DNA of 64,000 nucleotides from Grammothele lineata (lineage: Eukaryota > Basidiomycota > Agaricomycetes > Polyporales > Polyporaceae): the NCBI GenBank assembly GCA_002150815.3, contig NDFF03000024.1:62001-126000 (forward strand), in the 5' to 3' direction. Below are positions 12,471 to 23,373 of the stretch, in pieces. The notes beneath the pieces are model-generated. The model was not told the origin of the DNA, made no database searches, and was given only the letters and a program-made list of their open reading frames with translations. Made by a program: the position numbers and the translations under genes. Every line of letters starts with the position of its first letter. The stretch's first letter is position 1.

Positions 12471-13616
12471 TCAGAGTTCCAACCCACGTCTTTCCAACAC
12501 CACCTTGTACTTCCTGCACGCCGCAACTGCCTCTTCCCAGCCCTCCGGATCCTCCGCAAACGTCCGTACCACCAACTTTCGCCTCAGCGCCGTCTCTTGA
12601 TCCACCGCGTGCCACCGCATAAATCCATCCTCCAGCGCCTCCTCCACTTCGTAGTCGACCAACGACCCGTGGACCCCACGCCCGTCAGCAAACGGCATCG
12701 GGGGCGTCTCTACCGTGACCGTCTCAATGGTGGGCGGGGGCTTGACGTGCTTCAGCGCAACCGGCATGCCAATCTCGAGCGTCCTGAGAGCCGGGAAGAT
12801 ACTCGCGAGGTGCGCGCGCAAACACGACGGGAAGCACGTCCCCTGCGGGGGCCTCAGCGACGCATGCTGGAGGTTGCGGTAGCGCGGGCACTTGCACCAA
12901 GGGAACTCGCGCACGCGCAGGTTGCGCACGGTGGGGAGGACGAACGCCTTCGGGACGTACGTGGCGTCGACAGGGGCACGGAGGATGGTGTCGAGATGGA
13001 GAGACTCGAGCGAGGTGAAGGACGTGATCGGCACCTCCGGAACGCCCTGCTTGAGGAGGTCCAGGAGGCCCCAGGCGACGTGGTCCGGGTTGTGAGGTCC
13101 TTGAGGGCTGAGGAGGGAGAGCCGGGGGGCGCCCTCCTCGAATCGCGGGTGCCACTCGTGCCGGAAACCGTGGTGAATTGCGAATGATCTGCAATCGTAC
13201 AGGATGGAAGTGACCTTCTTGAGGTGATGCCCCATAAGCCGCTCGCCCATAAGAGGGGTGCCATCTTCTCGGTTCTTCGTCCTCTCGAGGTAGTTGTCGA
13301 TGCGAACATGGGCGCGGCCAAAGATCTTCTTGCGGGTGCGGGGGCCGGCTCGCGTTCCAAAGCGTGACTCGGCCGCATCATGAGCAATTCTCCCGTAGAG
13401 GGCAAAGTCCTTGGACGGAAGTTCGCGAAAGTCGAAAATCACGAAACGGGTCGCGACGTGGATGATAATCTCGCGAAGACGGTGGTGGGAGGCGACGAGG
13501 GCATCGTACAGAGCGAGGCGAGTGGCGGGATCGTTGGTGGTAATCCAGGCATGTTCGATGATGAGCAAGACGGTATCGTCGGAGATGTGGAAGGAGGAAG
13601 AGGAAGAGAGAGCCAT
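12471..13616 (-). CDS. F-box-like / lineage-specific protein, copy 1 (381 aa)
   Basis: A single uninterrupted exon with no stop. It opens MALSSSSSFHISDDTVLLIIEHAW, where a hydrophobic helix plus conserved Trp resembles an F-box-like N-terminus seen in many Agaricomycete proteins; a clear F-box cannot be claimed. Family landmarks shared with three other copies are RLALYDALVASH, FVIFDF, RAHVRIDN, FTSLESLHLDTI, the Cys-rich FPWCKCPRY, FPSCLRAHLASIFPALRTLEI, TIETVTVETPP, GFMRWH, RKLVVRTFAEDPEGWEEAVAAC. It sits 0.5 kb downstream of the 14.1 kb HET relic on the same strand. No function is known to me. Confidence 0.82.
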   Translation of the reverse strand: MALSSSSSFHISDDTVLLIIEHAWITTNDPATRLALYDALVASHHRLREIIIHVATRFVIFDFRELPSKDFALYGRIAHDAAESRFGTRAGPRTRKKIFGRAHVRIDNYLERTKNREDGTPLMGERLMGHHLKKVTSILYDCRSFAIHHGFRHEWHPRFEEGAPRLSLLSPQGPHNPDHVAWGLLDLLKQGVPEVPITSFTSLESLHLDTILRAPVDATYVPKAFVLPTVRNLRVREFPWCKCPRYRNLQHASLRPPQGTCFPSCLRAHLASIFPALRTLEIGMPVALKHVKPPPTIETVTVETPPMPFADGRGVHGSLVDYEVEEALEDGFMRWHAVDQETALRRKLVVRTFAEDPEGWEEAVAACRKYKVVLERRGLEL

Positions 13617-14137
13617 CGGGAGCGGGATTGTAAGAGTGTAGTAGGCGCCTGTTTGATGACGTCAATTGAGTGCGTCTTCGCGCCTTCCGGGGAGGATAGA
13701 GTCCTTGAACATCTCCAGATACTCCTCGCATGGCTAGTTTTATACTCAGAAATAATCTACCAGATCATGTACAGATTCAAACACGCGTCGACCTCACTGC
13801 GCCTGAATATTTCTGACGATGAGCCATGTTGACTCTACCAACCTCGAGGCATTGTTGCACATGCTGAAGCTACCAGGAGGGGTATTTAGCCATCAAGTAG
13901 AACGTGCTATCGCGCCTCACTGCAGCCAAGACTCAACACGAGGTAGTGAACGAGGCCACCGGACCGAGGCATCCGGGCCATGCGGCAGACCTTGCCTTCT
14001 TCAGAAAATGTCTGATAGTCAAACGAGTTTGAGACGACGTCGACCTCAGCAGCCTGCACACTGCTTCTCGACATCTCAAAACACAACGAACAGGTATCAG
14101 AGACCAGGCAAGCTCGAATAATTTTTGCCGCGCCACA
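13617..14137. other. Spacer of duplicated unit 1
   Basis: Separates the F-box-like copy 1 start from the HET relic. It is alignable by eye to 15943-16226 in unit 2, but longer. No gene is seen; the F-box-like promoter should lie here. Confidence 0.55.
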
Positions 14138-14374
14138 TCACGCCGTCAAGTGCACGACTAGCGTACGACCTGTTTCGCCCATCGCGAACGGCACAAATCT
14201 GACAATTACATCCACAGGAACTGAGTACTGACTCGCCGTACACTTGATGAGCCACTCGTACTGTTTGCGCCCGCGATGTGGTCCATTGGACACGCCTGCT
14301 CCTCCCGTGCGGCGTGCTCTGCCTAGGCCGAACGTCCTCGGCCACGCGTCGATGATCTCTTTGCTCGTGTTGAC
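14138..14374 (-). pseudogene. HET C-terminal relic (14.2 kb)
   Basis: After an acceptor TTACAG at 14375 the frame reads VNTSKEIIDAW, matching the exon 2 start of HET2 (VHTSEDTIDAW), then ends VPVDVIVRF...GRTLVVHLTA and a stop at 14138, matching the HET2 tail. About 200 codons between the two matches are missing, and no HET exon 1 lies upstream. It is an internally deleted relic left in the duplicated unit. Confidence 0.75.
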
Positions 14375-14814
14375 CTGTAATCATGTTACAGTCGTTAGCA
14401 GGGAGGACGAAGCCGTTGCTTACGAAATAAGAATACAGCTCAGAGCCTGTGGATACCTTCTCCTTTCCCGATGCTCCTAAGTACTAGTCTTCCCAAGACA
14501 GACCAGTTCCGCGTACGAATGACGGGAAGGATTGACCTGCGCCCTAATAGGAGGAAATTGCATCAGCCGAAATCGGGCGCAGCGCACGACTGACAAAACA
14601 CAGGAGCAGAAGATGACGCTTTCGAGAGCATTCAAGCCTCGAGTCAACGGGACGAGATGGAGGAGTTGCCCATGGAGCCTTCAGGATGAGGCGTCTTCGT
14701 AACCTTTCCGTCAGGATGAGGCAAACTGCATATCGGATGGCCCGACGCCGGGAATGCAGGGCTCGCACATACGCATACATCCACAGAGAAAGTTATTTAT
14801 CCAACTCCAAGTCT
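14375..14814. other. Junction between duplicated units
   Basis: This stretch should have held HET exon 1 if unit 1 were complete; no HET motif (YAILSHVW, WIDTCC, RGWTLQEL) is seen. From about 14660 it becomes the 3' flank of the second F-box-like gene. Confidence 0.5.
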
Positions 14815-16340
14815 TCATATCTCCAATACACGCCTCTCCAACACCACTCCATGCGTCCTGCACGCCGCGACCGCCTCCTCCCAGCCCTCCGGATCCTCCG
14901 CGAACGTCCGCACCACCAGCTTCCGCCTCAACGCCGTCTCCCGGTCCGCCGCAGGCCACTGCATGAACCCACCCCTCAACGCCTTCTCGAACTCATACGC
15001 GACCAGCGACCCGCGAACTCCGCGCCCATCCGCGAACGGCACCGGGGGAGTCTCGACCGTGATCGTCTCGATGGTGGGCGGGGGCTTCACGTGCACGAGC
15101 GCGACGGGTGTGTCGATGTGGAGGTGCTTGAGCCCCGGGAAGATATCCGCGAAGTGCGTGCGCACGCACGAGGGAAAACACGTCTCCGGCGGGGGCCTTC
15201 TTGCATCGCCATAAAGGGCGCGGTAACGCTCGCACGCGCACCACGGAAACTCCCAAACGCGCAGCCTGCGCACGGAGCGGAGGACGAAGGCGGTCGGGAC
15301 AGAAAGGACGTCGACGGGGGCGCGGAAGATGGTGTCGAGGTGAAGCGACTCGAGCGACGCGAAGAACGAGGGTACCCGGTCGGGGGAGTTCCGGCGGGAG
15401 CGGGTGAAGATGTCCCAGCATGTGACGTCCGGAGCGAAAGGGGCGAGGAGGGCCAGACGGGGTACGCGAGCCTCAGAGTGCGAATGCCACTCATGGCGGA
15501 AGTCCTGGTTGATTATGAACGACTTGCAGTCGCGGACGATGAAGGTGACTTGGCGGAGTTCGTGCTCGGCTGGACCTATTTCAGAAAGTCCTTGGGAGTT
15601 ATTGATCCCCTCAACGAAGTTGTCGATTCGCACATGGGCGCGGCTAAATATCTTCCTGCGGGTGTCGTGATCCACTCGCATGAAGGGATAGCACTTTGCA
15701 GCGTGGTGGACAACTTTGTCGTAGAGGTCCAGGTCGCGCGAAGGTATGCGGCGAAAGTCGAAAATCACGAAGCGAGTTGCAACATGGATGACCATCGCGC
15801 GAATACGGCGGTCTGAGGCAACGAGAGCATCGTAAAGGGAGGCACGAGAATCCGGGTCGTGTTTATCGACCCAGGCATGTTTGAGGATGAGCAAGACGGT
15901 TTCCTCGGGGAGGTGGACAGAGAACGAAGAGGAGAGAGCCATCGCGATGGGCGTCGCCTCAACCCGGCCAGGGACTGGTTGAAAGCGGGGAGGTCAGAGT
16001 CCTTTCATGTGTTCCTTGCACATAGAGCCTTAATATCTGCCGGCAACCTAACATTACGCTGGCCTTTTCAGAACATATGCCTGATAGTCAAACTAGCATG
16101 AGGCAACGTCGACTCGGACCTGTCACCTTACTCTGTCAATCAACAGCTCAAAACTACACTAGAGACACCCGCACAGGCGGATCATGTGCATTCAAACAAG
16201 TATGAGAGTTAGAACAACATAGATTACTACTTGTTGCCACGCCTGGCGGTCAAATGCATGACCAGTGTACGCCCCTTCTCCCCCAACGCTCACGGCACGA
16301 TCCTGACAGTCACATCCACAGGGACTGCACCACTGCCCAA
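14660..16340 (-). repeat. Segmental duplication, unit 2
   Basis: Counterpart of 12300-14374. It keeps the F-box-like gene intact and joins directly to the 3' part of the HET2 pseudogene. The right boundary within HET2 is uncertain because unit 1 has lost most of its HET sequence. Confidence 0.75.
14815..15942 (-). CDS. F-box-like / lineage-specific protein, copy 2 (375 aa)
   Basis: Single open exon and closest paralogue of the 12.5 kb gene: MALSSSFSVHLPEETVLLILKHAW, SLYDALVASDRR, FVIFDFRR, RAHVRIDNFVE, FASLESLHLDTIFRAPVD, FPWCACERY, FPSCVRTHFADIFPGLKHL, TIETITVETPPVPFADGRGV, RKLVVRTFAEDPEGWEEAVAAC, ending ERRVLEI. The start ATG is shared in position with copy 1 (MALSSS). It lies 285 bp downstream of HET2 on the same strand. 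The strong protein-level conservation between copies in a region full of broken HET genes suggests it is still functional. Function unknown; an adaptor for a ubiquitin ligase is only a guess from the N-terminal resemblance. Confidence 0.82.
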   Translation of the reverse strand: MALSSSFSVHLPEETVLLILKHAWVDKHDPDSRASLYDALVASDRRIRAMVIHVATRFVIFDFRRIPSRDLDLYDKVVHHAAKCYPFMRVDHDTRRKIFSRAHVRIDNFVEGINNSQGLSEIGPAEHELRQVTFIVRDCKSFIINQDFRHEWHSHSEARVPRLALLAPFAPDVTCWDIFTRSRRNSPDRVPSFFASLESLHLDTIFRAPVDVLSVPTAFVLRSVRRLRVWEFPWCACERYRALYGDARRPPPETCFPSCVRTHFADIFPGLKHLHIDTPVALVHVKPPPTIETITVETPPVPFADGRGVRGSLVAYEFEKALRGGFMQWPAADRETALRRKLVVRTFAEDPEGWEEAVAACRTHGVVLERRVLEI

Positions 16341-18013
16341 TGCCCGCCCTCTCCCCCGTTCCCCGCTCCAGCCCGAGCACACACCCCAAGCGTGACATAC
16401 AAGCACGGCACCCGCGCGCGCGTCCGCACGCTCGCGTCGACCCATCCATAATGCGCCACGTACGCCAGCGCGAGCGGGGGCTCCCCCTCCCACCCAAACG
16501 GCACCCACTCCGGCATCGCCCGCACGCAATGCAGCGCCCCGGCGTTCAGCGTACCCGCGGGGACGCGGAAGGGTGTGCGCGTCGAAATGCGCGTGTACGC
16601 CAGCTGCAGTGCGCGCGCGAGCGTCTGCGCGGCCCCTGCGTACACCCCGGCCCCGGCCCCGGCCCCGAGCCGAACGTGGCACGGAACGGGGGCTGCGCGG
16701 CGAGGTAGACGGTGCGCCACCCGAACGCCAACTCGGCGCGCGCAGAGGGCGGGATGAGGACGAGCCGAAAGCCTTCGGTGCCGCAGTGGCACAGAGGACG
16801 TTCCTGGTCGGGAGCGTCGGGACATCGGGTTAGCGTGAGACCGGCGTGTTTGCTGTTGTGCGTGCAGAAGAGGTCTGCGATGGAGAAGGTGGGGAAGTCG
16901 ACGATCGGGATACGGGCGCGCACACCGTAGGAGGTGGTGGTGAGGGTGGGGACGGAGACGCGCTCTTCGTCGTGTGGGTTCATTGAGCGCAGGTGCCACG
17001 CGTCGATGGTGTCTTCGCTGGTATGGACCTGTGAACGCATTGTTAGCAGGGAGGATGCGGTTGTTACGGCAACTATGCACGTACGTCAAACACAACATCC
17101 TGGAAGTCCCAGAAGAGATGCGCAGACGGCGAGAGGAGATGCGTTTCCTCCGCAAAGTGCCTATGCTGCGCTCCCTCGCCCGTACCGCTGGACAACGCCT
17201 CCACCATTGCACCAAGGGGACCCATCGCGCCCCACACGAAAAACAATGTATCCACTGACGTCTTCATGATCTCCTCCTGAAGTCGATAGAACGCCTTGGC
17301 CCCTTCCCCATACAGCGTCGGCATGTTGATGCCAAAGATGCCCATCAGGCAATACGCCTCGTCCTCTAGGCGCGTCGTCTTCCGCGTGCTCGCCCACGAC
17401 AACCTCCGCGCGATGCTTACCTCCGCCATGTCCTGCTCGAAGCGCAATACGCTGATCGGCACGTGCGTGATCTCCTCTAGCACCCCGCCAACTCCGCTTT
17501 GTAGTCCAACACCGTCCAGTCAGCCGAGAGGAAGATGAGAAGCTTCGGCGCGACGAGCTCCTGCAACGTCCACCCACGGAGATGCCACCGACTACGTCGG
17601 GACGCGGACTCCACCCCGTCGAGAATGCAAGTTGCCGGTACGTCGCGGAGGAAGGCGTAGCGAACCGACGCGAGGGAGTAATACCTGAACATCGAGTTGA
17701 TCGCCTCCGATAGCTCCGCGTGGCTCGTCTTGTCGATACCGCACGTGTCGATCCAAATCCATCTCCACCCATGCTTCTCCGCGAGGACGCAGCTCTCCCG
17801 GATCTTCCTACCGATGAAACGGCGCGGTTTGAGGTAAAGAGGTCGACAGCGAGAGGCGAGGGCGCGCAGGTCTTGGAAGGTCTGCTCGCGCGCGTCCCAG
17901 ACGTGTGAGAGCATGGCGTAACCGTTGGGGGCGTCCTCGGAAGCGGTGAAGAATTTAAGCTCCGCGCGGGCGGTGCTGCATCGAGCATCGAGGGATGTAG
18001 CTACCAACGCCAC
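16227..18013 (-). pseudogene. HET-domain pseudogene, copy 2
   Basis: HET motifs are present (YAMLSHVW, WIDTCGIDKTSH, RGWTLQEL, EDEAYCLMGIFGINMPTLYGEG) but the gene is broken. The usual MWLLSTARAEL start is replaced by a divergent MALVATSLDARC. The second Cys of the CC motif is Gly. One base is missing near 17485-17490, between AELA and VLEEITHV, shifting frame inside the HET region. The exon 1/2 intron is 17029-17084. In exon 2 a (GGGGCC)n stretch at about 16648-16672 coincides with another frameshift, after PPFRATFGSGPGPG. The segment carrying H.C..DHI..W is deleted after HWA (about 16330), and a TGA at 16310 interrupts the tail before the GRTLVMHLTA remnant. It is probably non-functional. 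Confidence 0.85.
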
Positions 18014-19468
18014 ACTTCAGCAGCTATTTGTAATGATAGTACTGAACGCAAACTCAGGACGTACTGGGGTGAGATCGACGTCTGGTTCATACTATCTGTA
18101 GGCGGAATAGTTGGGATATATAGGTAACGAGATACGCGAAACATGATCGCAGCAGCCAGATGCAGAACGTACCTAGCCAACGTGGTCTTGATCTCAGATG
18201 TTGCAGAGATGAGGAACGTTGAAGCAAATCACGATATCGATGGTTGTTGAACAAGCGGCGAGGGATATTCCGTTCGAGTCCTCCTTGAGAACGCCTCCAC
18301 CAATGGGAACGAAACACGTTACTGATACAGAAGAGTCAGAGCATGAACGACAATGGCTGGATGATAAAACGACCATAAAACCCGTAGTACCACAAAATGA
18401 GGAAATACACGAGACGAAGAGCGAGATTTATGGATATGGACGAGGGATAGGGTTTTGAAGGCGAAGTGCGGGCACACGGAAGATGGATACACGGCAGCTC
18501 GACTCACCTCTTCGCGCACCATTCACGTCTCCTGCCTCGTCATCCTTGCGTTGTCGCGATCCCGGCTCAACGTAGTCGATCGTCACGCGCCACACGAGTC
18601 TTCATAGGAATGAGGCCTCGCTCAACGAATGAAGCCGAATATGGGCGTTTCGGTTACTCACCACATCCCAATCGACGACAAATACCGCCATCCACTGCCA
18701 ACCTCCGGAAAGGCGAAGACCTCTTCAAAGTTCAGCGAACTTCGGAATAGTCATGCGATGTTGAACGCTCGTCTCGGTCCGCGGCGACAAAAGTTCGGTG
18801 AGAGTGTTGCCATCTGGTTTCGAAGTCGAAGTATCGGGTAGGTGCGCGTGTGGAGGTCCCAGCTACGTATGGTTTTGATGCACCTCTGGGTGCTGCTCAT
18901 GTTGTGCATGATGTTATGGTGTCTGACGACTACCCGCGCAATGAGCGATCAAGATGGGGAAAGAAGACATGGCTATGGAGGTACGTACACAACCATAGCT
19001 CTTATCTCAAGCCATGCGAGAACCGTACGGTTGAGAGATAACCGCAGAGAAGGTTGCAACAGCAAAGACAAGGCAGTGAGAAGGACTGAGGCGGGACGCG
19101 TACGGGTAGATGCAGATGATGGACGGGATGAAAATATGAACGCAGCTTAGCGCCGGCAAGCATCTTCTTCCTCACCGCTCATGCACTCCCACTCGCGCGC
19201 CCGGAGCCGCCAGTGTCTTCGACCGACATTCCTCAAGAACCCCAAATTCAAGTTTTAATCACGTTATAACCACGTCCCGCGTGCGGTGATGTTATTGCTT
19301 CACATGATAACTTGGTGCGTCTGCGTTCGTCGTAAATATTGTTTAGAGAAAGCATTGGGTCCGTGTATTCTGCTACTACTCAATGGTACCGTTTCGACAG
19401 TAGACAATCCTAGTACGTGCGCCAGCCTTCGTCCGCACTCGTTCCATCATACCCCTAACTAACTCCTG
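18014..19468. other. Intergenic, no gene recognised
   Basis: About 1.45 kb. Several short frames exist (for example 18850-19041 plus) but none has motifs, splice support or paralogues in the window. It may hold decayed sequence of unknown origin. Confidence 0.5.
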
Positions 19469-19760
19469 CTAGTTTTCACGCCAGATCATGTGCAGCTCGA
19501 GCGTTCCCTCATACCCTTCGACCGGAACGAACTTGGGCGTGGAGTCAAGCTCAGCGGAGAACTGGTCGCGTCGAGCATGGCCTAGCCACGTCGAGAGATA
19601 GCCCTTCAATTAAACATGCGAGCGATTCCCCCAGATGCGTGCAATCTTTCATCATGTTTGTACCCGTCAGCGTGAACCGCCGCCGCATTGTGCCCCTGAG
19701 CCTCCGTCACGACGGAGCACGTTCCGAAGATCAGATAAAGGGGCAGGTTTGACCGCGTTC
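19469..19760 (-). pseudogene. HET C-terminal relic (19.6 kb)
   Basis: Reading on the minus strand gives, across frame changes, GQTCPF, LYLIFGTCSVV, GYLSTWLGHARRDQF and SAELDSTPKFVPVEGYEGTLELHMIW followed by TAG at 19469. These align in order with HET3 (LRQTCLLVITLGTCDAA, DHISTWPNLSHREGL, CTVRFAPDEKHEGTLVLNMDW). Stops and frameshifts inside it, and no HET exon 1 close by, mark it as a decayed 3' fragment lying just downstream of HET3. Confidence 0.75.
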
Positions 19761-19957
19761 GCCATGATTATATCCGCAGAGGAGTCTCACTAATGCCCTC
19801 GTCTAGTATAGAAGATCAACTCTATGTTCAAGCGCGATTGTGAGATCAAACATCGTATTGAATTCACGTAAAATCATTGACAGCACTCGGTATTGTTTCG
19901 ATCATGGTCATTCCTACGTACGTCGACCCAATTGCGTACTCATTCTATGCCACTAAC

Positions 19958-21812
19958 TCATTGGTTGTCTCTGATGTTGTCCCAGTCCATATTCAACACC
20001 AGCGTTCCCTCATGCTTCTCGTCCGGAGCAAACCTAACCGTGCAATGCAAAATTGGCGACAACCCCTCACGGTGAGAGAGATTCGGCCACGTCGAAATAT
20101 GGTCCTCCGAACAAACGTGTGGTTCAGTCCCAAGCTTGCTGCGTCCTTTCAGAGTGTTCGTGCCCGCTGGTGAGTATCTCGCCCAATGTACCGGCGTCCC
20201 AGTGCCACCCTCGCCCTCCGATTTCGACGCGGCGTCACACGTTCCAAGGGTGATGACGAGGAGACAGGTTTGGCGGAGTTCCCCGTGGTCGTACCCATAG
20301 AAGAGTCTGACGGGAGGAGCTCCAGCCCAGTCATACGGGAGCAGCTTTGGGTAGACGGCGACCAGGCGGATATTCGTCGTGAGCGCGCGTTCCGTGAGTG
20401 CGGCCTGAGATACACGGAAAGGCAAAGGTCGGCCGTCTTGATCTTCTCCACGAGAAAGGAACAAGTGCGGAGACGGGGTGGTAGAGAGGACGGGGCTGGG
20501 CTCGAACTGCGTCATGATGTCGATAGTCTCCCACTCCGGGCGGTAGGTCTCTTGCTCTGAGGGTAAGATACCCAGGAGACGGAATCCGCGCGACCCGCAT
20601 TGATACAGCGGACGTTCTCTATTGCCGATAACGTCTGGGGATTTTCTGAGAATGAGCCCTAGCGGAATGTACTTGCCCGGAGTGTCCTCCCATAAACACC
20701 AGAGCATAGCGACGGCCCACTCGTCGGTCACATGGACGATGGGTACTTGAGCTCGAATACCGTGTGGCGTCATCTCGAAGGTAGAACAGAGGGGCGCATT
20801 TTCTCCCTCGCTTCCTGCGCCGAGCTTGATCTTTCCCAACCCGTTCTTCATCTGTCGTCGGACGCCATACATATGAGAATGATTGTTCCTCAGTCAAAAG
20901 ATATGGAATACATACATCGAACCGGATGGTCGGCCGCGATCGGAACATCATGGCCGAGGGCGCAAAGAGATCGGTCACTTCTGACCAAAAGTCTTGCTCT
21001 CCCTTGCTGAGGCTCCCCGGAAGGCTAACAGAGTTGACCACTTGCGTACACCATGCAAATAGAGACGTATCAGGAGATGCCTTCATAACAGCCTGCTGGA
21101 GACGATAAAACGCCTTAGGGGCGCCCTCTCCGTAGTCAGTCTGCATGGTGGCGCCGAGAAGGCCGATGAGGCAATACGCCTGGTCCTCGACGACTGTGGT
21201 GTGCCTGTCCTTTGCCCATACCATCCGCTGTGCGATAGACGTCTGCATGAACGCCTCCTCATATAGAAGTACGGCGCGCGGGATACCAGTAATCTCTTCG
21301 AGAAGTGGCGCGAACCCTGTCTTGTCACCGAGTGCCGTCCAGTCGGATGCGAGGAAGATGAGGTGGCGCGGCGCAATCAGCTCCTGAAGCGTCCAGCCGC
21401 GGCGATGCCAGGCGCATTTTCGGAATGCGGAACCCTTGTCTTCAGGACTCTGGTTGCTGGGCACACCGAAGAGATAGACGTAACAAGTGGCTGCGCGGGA
21501 ATAGTATTGAAACATAGAGTTGATCTCCTTGGACTGCTCTTCGGGATCCGTCTTGTCGATGCAGCAGGTATCAATCCATACCCAGTCGAAACCGTCCCGC
21601 TGGGCGATGATACAACCCTGGCGTATCTTCTCTCCAACACAGTCTCGAGGGTTCTTCCCGGTATCTGCGCAGCGTCGTTCTAACTCCCGTACATCCTGGA
21701 AAGACTGCTCGTCTCTAGTCCAGAAATGAGAGAGAATTGCAAAATCCTGCGTAACGGCTTCCGAGCAGGGGAAACGCTTGAGTTCTGCGCGTTTTGTATC
21801 CAAGAGCCACAT
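19958..21812 (-). CDS. HET-domain protein, copy 3 (intact, 596 aa)
   Basis: Exon 1 is 20916-21812, the intron 20852-20915 (GTATGT...GACAG, phase 0), exon 2 19958-20851. The start MWLLDTKRAELKRF at 21812 follows the family; an in-frame ATG further upstream gives an unlikely extension. Motifs: FAILSHFW (variant of YAILSHVW), VWIDTCCIDKT, EINSMFQYYS, RGWTLQELIAP, EDQAYCLIGLLG and YGEG. The C-terminal region reads GIRAQVPIVHV, RPLYQCGSRGFRLL, DWAGAPPVRL, TLGTCDAA, HVCSEDHISTW and ends TLVLNMDW. It is the most divergent intact copy at the CLIGLLGATMQT segment. A TATA-like site lies about 147 bp upstream. Recognition or incompatibility function is inferred from family. Confidence 0.92.
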
Positions 21813-21958
21813 GCTAATCCACTTCGGTTTGTGGTCTTGGCAGGTGTAAACAGTGACGTTAAGAGTAGGGAGCGAAAGACGAAGGCGATAGCACTGACCT
21901 GGAGACAAGTATATGGAGGAGGATGTAGTTGGTGGTGCTGTGGATGGATGGCGCGGCG

Positions 21959-21965
21959 ATTTATA
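21959..21965 (-). promoter_or_regulatory. TATA-like box upstream of HET3
   Basis: TATAAAT on the minus strand, 147 bp before the HET3 start codon. Position and sequence fit a TATA element with a short leader, but no transcript evidence is available. Confidence 0.35.
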
Positions 21966-23373
21966 AAGCTGTAATCACAAGCGTCTTGCCCCGGTGCGGC
22001 CGCTGTGGGTGAGGCGCTGACGCCACGCGTGTCCTTCTCCGAAGTGCATCGCCTCGCCTTGAGTCATAGCTACACCAATTCTTCTCATATAGATCTAATC
22101 TCTTGTGTGGATCGCGGTAGTGTAGTTGGGTGCTGGGAGTTTGTGGCGGCGCGTGCTGCTGTGGCGGTGGCGCAGGAAGTGTTCTAGTCTCGTCCCCGTA
22201 CTGCCTGTATAGTTGGCCTTGAGGCACGTCGTGCATCCGTGGATACCTGTGGACTCAACTGGTTTGTATTTCTCAGCCCTCCTGAGTCGAATCGACGCTT
22301 TTGTATAGAACAAGTCAATCGGCTCTTCTTGACCTATTGATCTTGCTCAATCGGAGTGCTCCTTCCATTTCTGGAGTTTAAAGGACCCGTAGCTTGTCAG
22401 AGTAAGCAGAAGAAACATTCACGCTCTGCGCTGGGTCTTCTTGAGTCGTAGTTAATTCCTGAAAATACCATGTTCTCTCATGTACTAGCCACATATGCAT
22501 CTGCCGTATCAACGGTTTGGCACATCTTGTGGCGTGCATTCCTTCAAGCGGAGCGTGAGACTGATGCGTATTAGTGCACACTGCAGGGACCGGTCGAGCC
22601 GGCGAGGCGGATCCCCATCGTCCAGCCAAGCGTAGAGCGCCTACAGAGCACGCGGTTCTACGCGCCCGTCCCCGTTCGTGTCTTCCCTTATTCTCTTTCC
22701 GCATCCCTGCTCGGGCCCTCGCGCACCGTTTACCGCATCCTGCGCTCGTTTTCCTTGATCCCACCCACTTCTCCCTCCTCGCTTGCGCATCATTCTCCGT
22801 TATGTCTCCCAGCAGTAGCCACGGTTCTAATCATTTCGCGCGTCCCGTAATTTCGCACACTTGATGCATTACGGGCACCGGAATCCACACATATCACTAC
22901 GGCGCAAAACCAGCGCGCTGACTCCAAGCAAAATTGCGGCGCAAGCGAGTCCGTCCACCCGACAGTTCGCCCCACGCCCTGTTTGTGTCCGGCTTCGCCG
23001 ATCGCATCCCAACCTCTCAGTCTCCGAGCCAACGCGTCTCGTAGCTCGTCTCGCACACTGTCCTCTCCTCCACGGCCCCATCGGAGCGGACAGACGAGGA
23101 TGGAGTGGTAGTGTGGCTTGATTCAAATTGATAGTACACATACAACAGCGGACAATGGGCACATCTCATTTCGATTCTCTCTACGGCTCAAACCAGAGAG
23201 CTACTCATATCACTTTCTACTCTCCTTCTCCGGACTCAAATTCTCCCCTCTTCATGTCAGTGGAGTCATGCCTGTCATCGCAAAATGCATGCATAAGTTT
23301 CACGGCTATTTGCACGATTCGCGACATGCACACTTGTTGAAGGAATATCGGACGCGGCGCACCATTACGGAGA
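21966..23373. other. Intergenic between HET3 and HET4
   Basis: About 1.4 kb without a supportable gene. A pyrimidine-rich stretch near 22660-22800 on the plus strand gives open frames of low complexity that I do not accept as coding. Confidence 0.5.

Larger units (their letters stand above)
12300..14374 (-). repeat. Segmental duplication, unit 1 (F-box-like gene plus HET 3' relic)
   Basis: This block is homologous to about 14660-16340. The same order is seen in both: 3' flank, F-box-like gene, spacer, HET C-terminal coding sequence. Even the spacer matches: about 13995-14045 and about 16068-16125 share the string CTGATAGTCAAAC and following bases. In unit 1 the HET gene is reduced to a short 3' relic. 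Confidence 0.8.

Noticed and set aside
12324..13187. Plus-strand open frame of 287 codons
   Set aside because: Antisense to the F-box-like gene and of shadow composition; no motif of its own.
14686..15816. Plus-strand open frame of 376 codons
   Set aside because: Antisense to F-box-like copy 2; the frame exists in only that copy and is Arg/Asp/His-rich.
22574..22864. Plus-strand frame rich in Pro/Arg/Ser
   Set aside because: Low complexity, no paralogue, no splice support.
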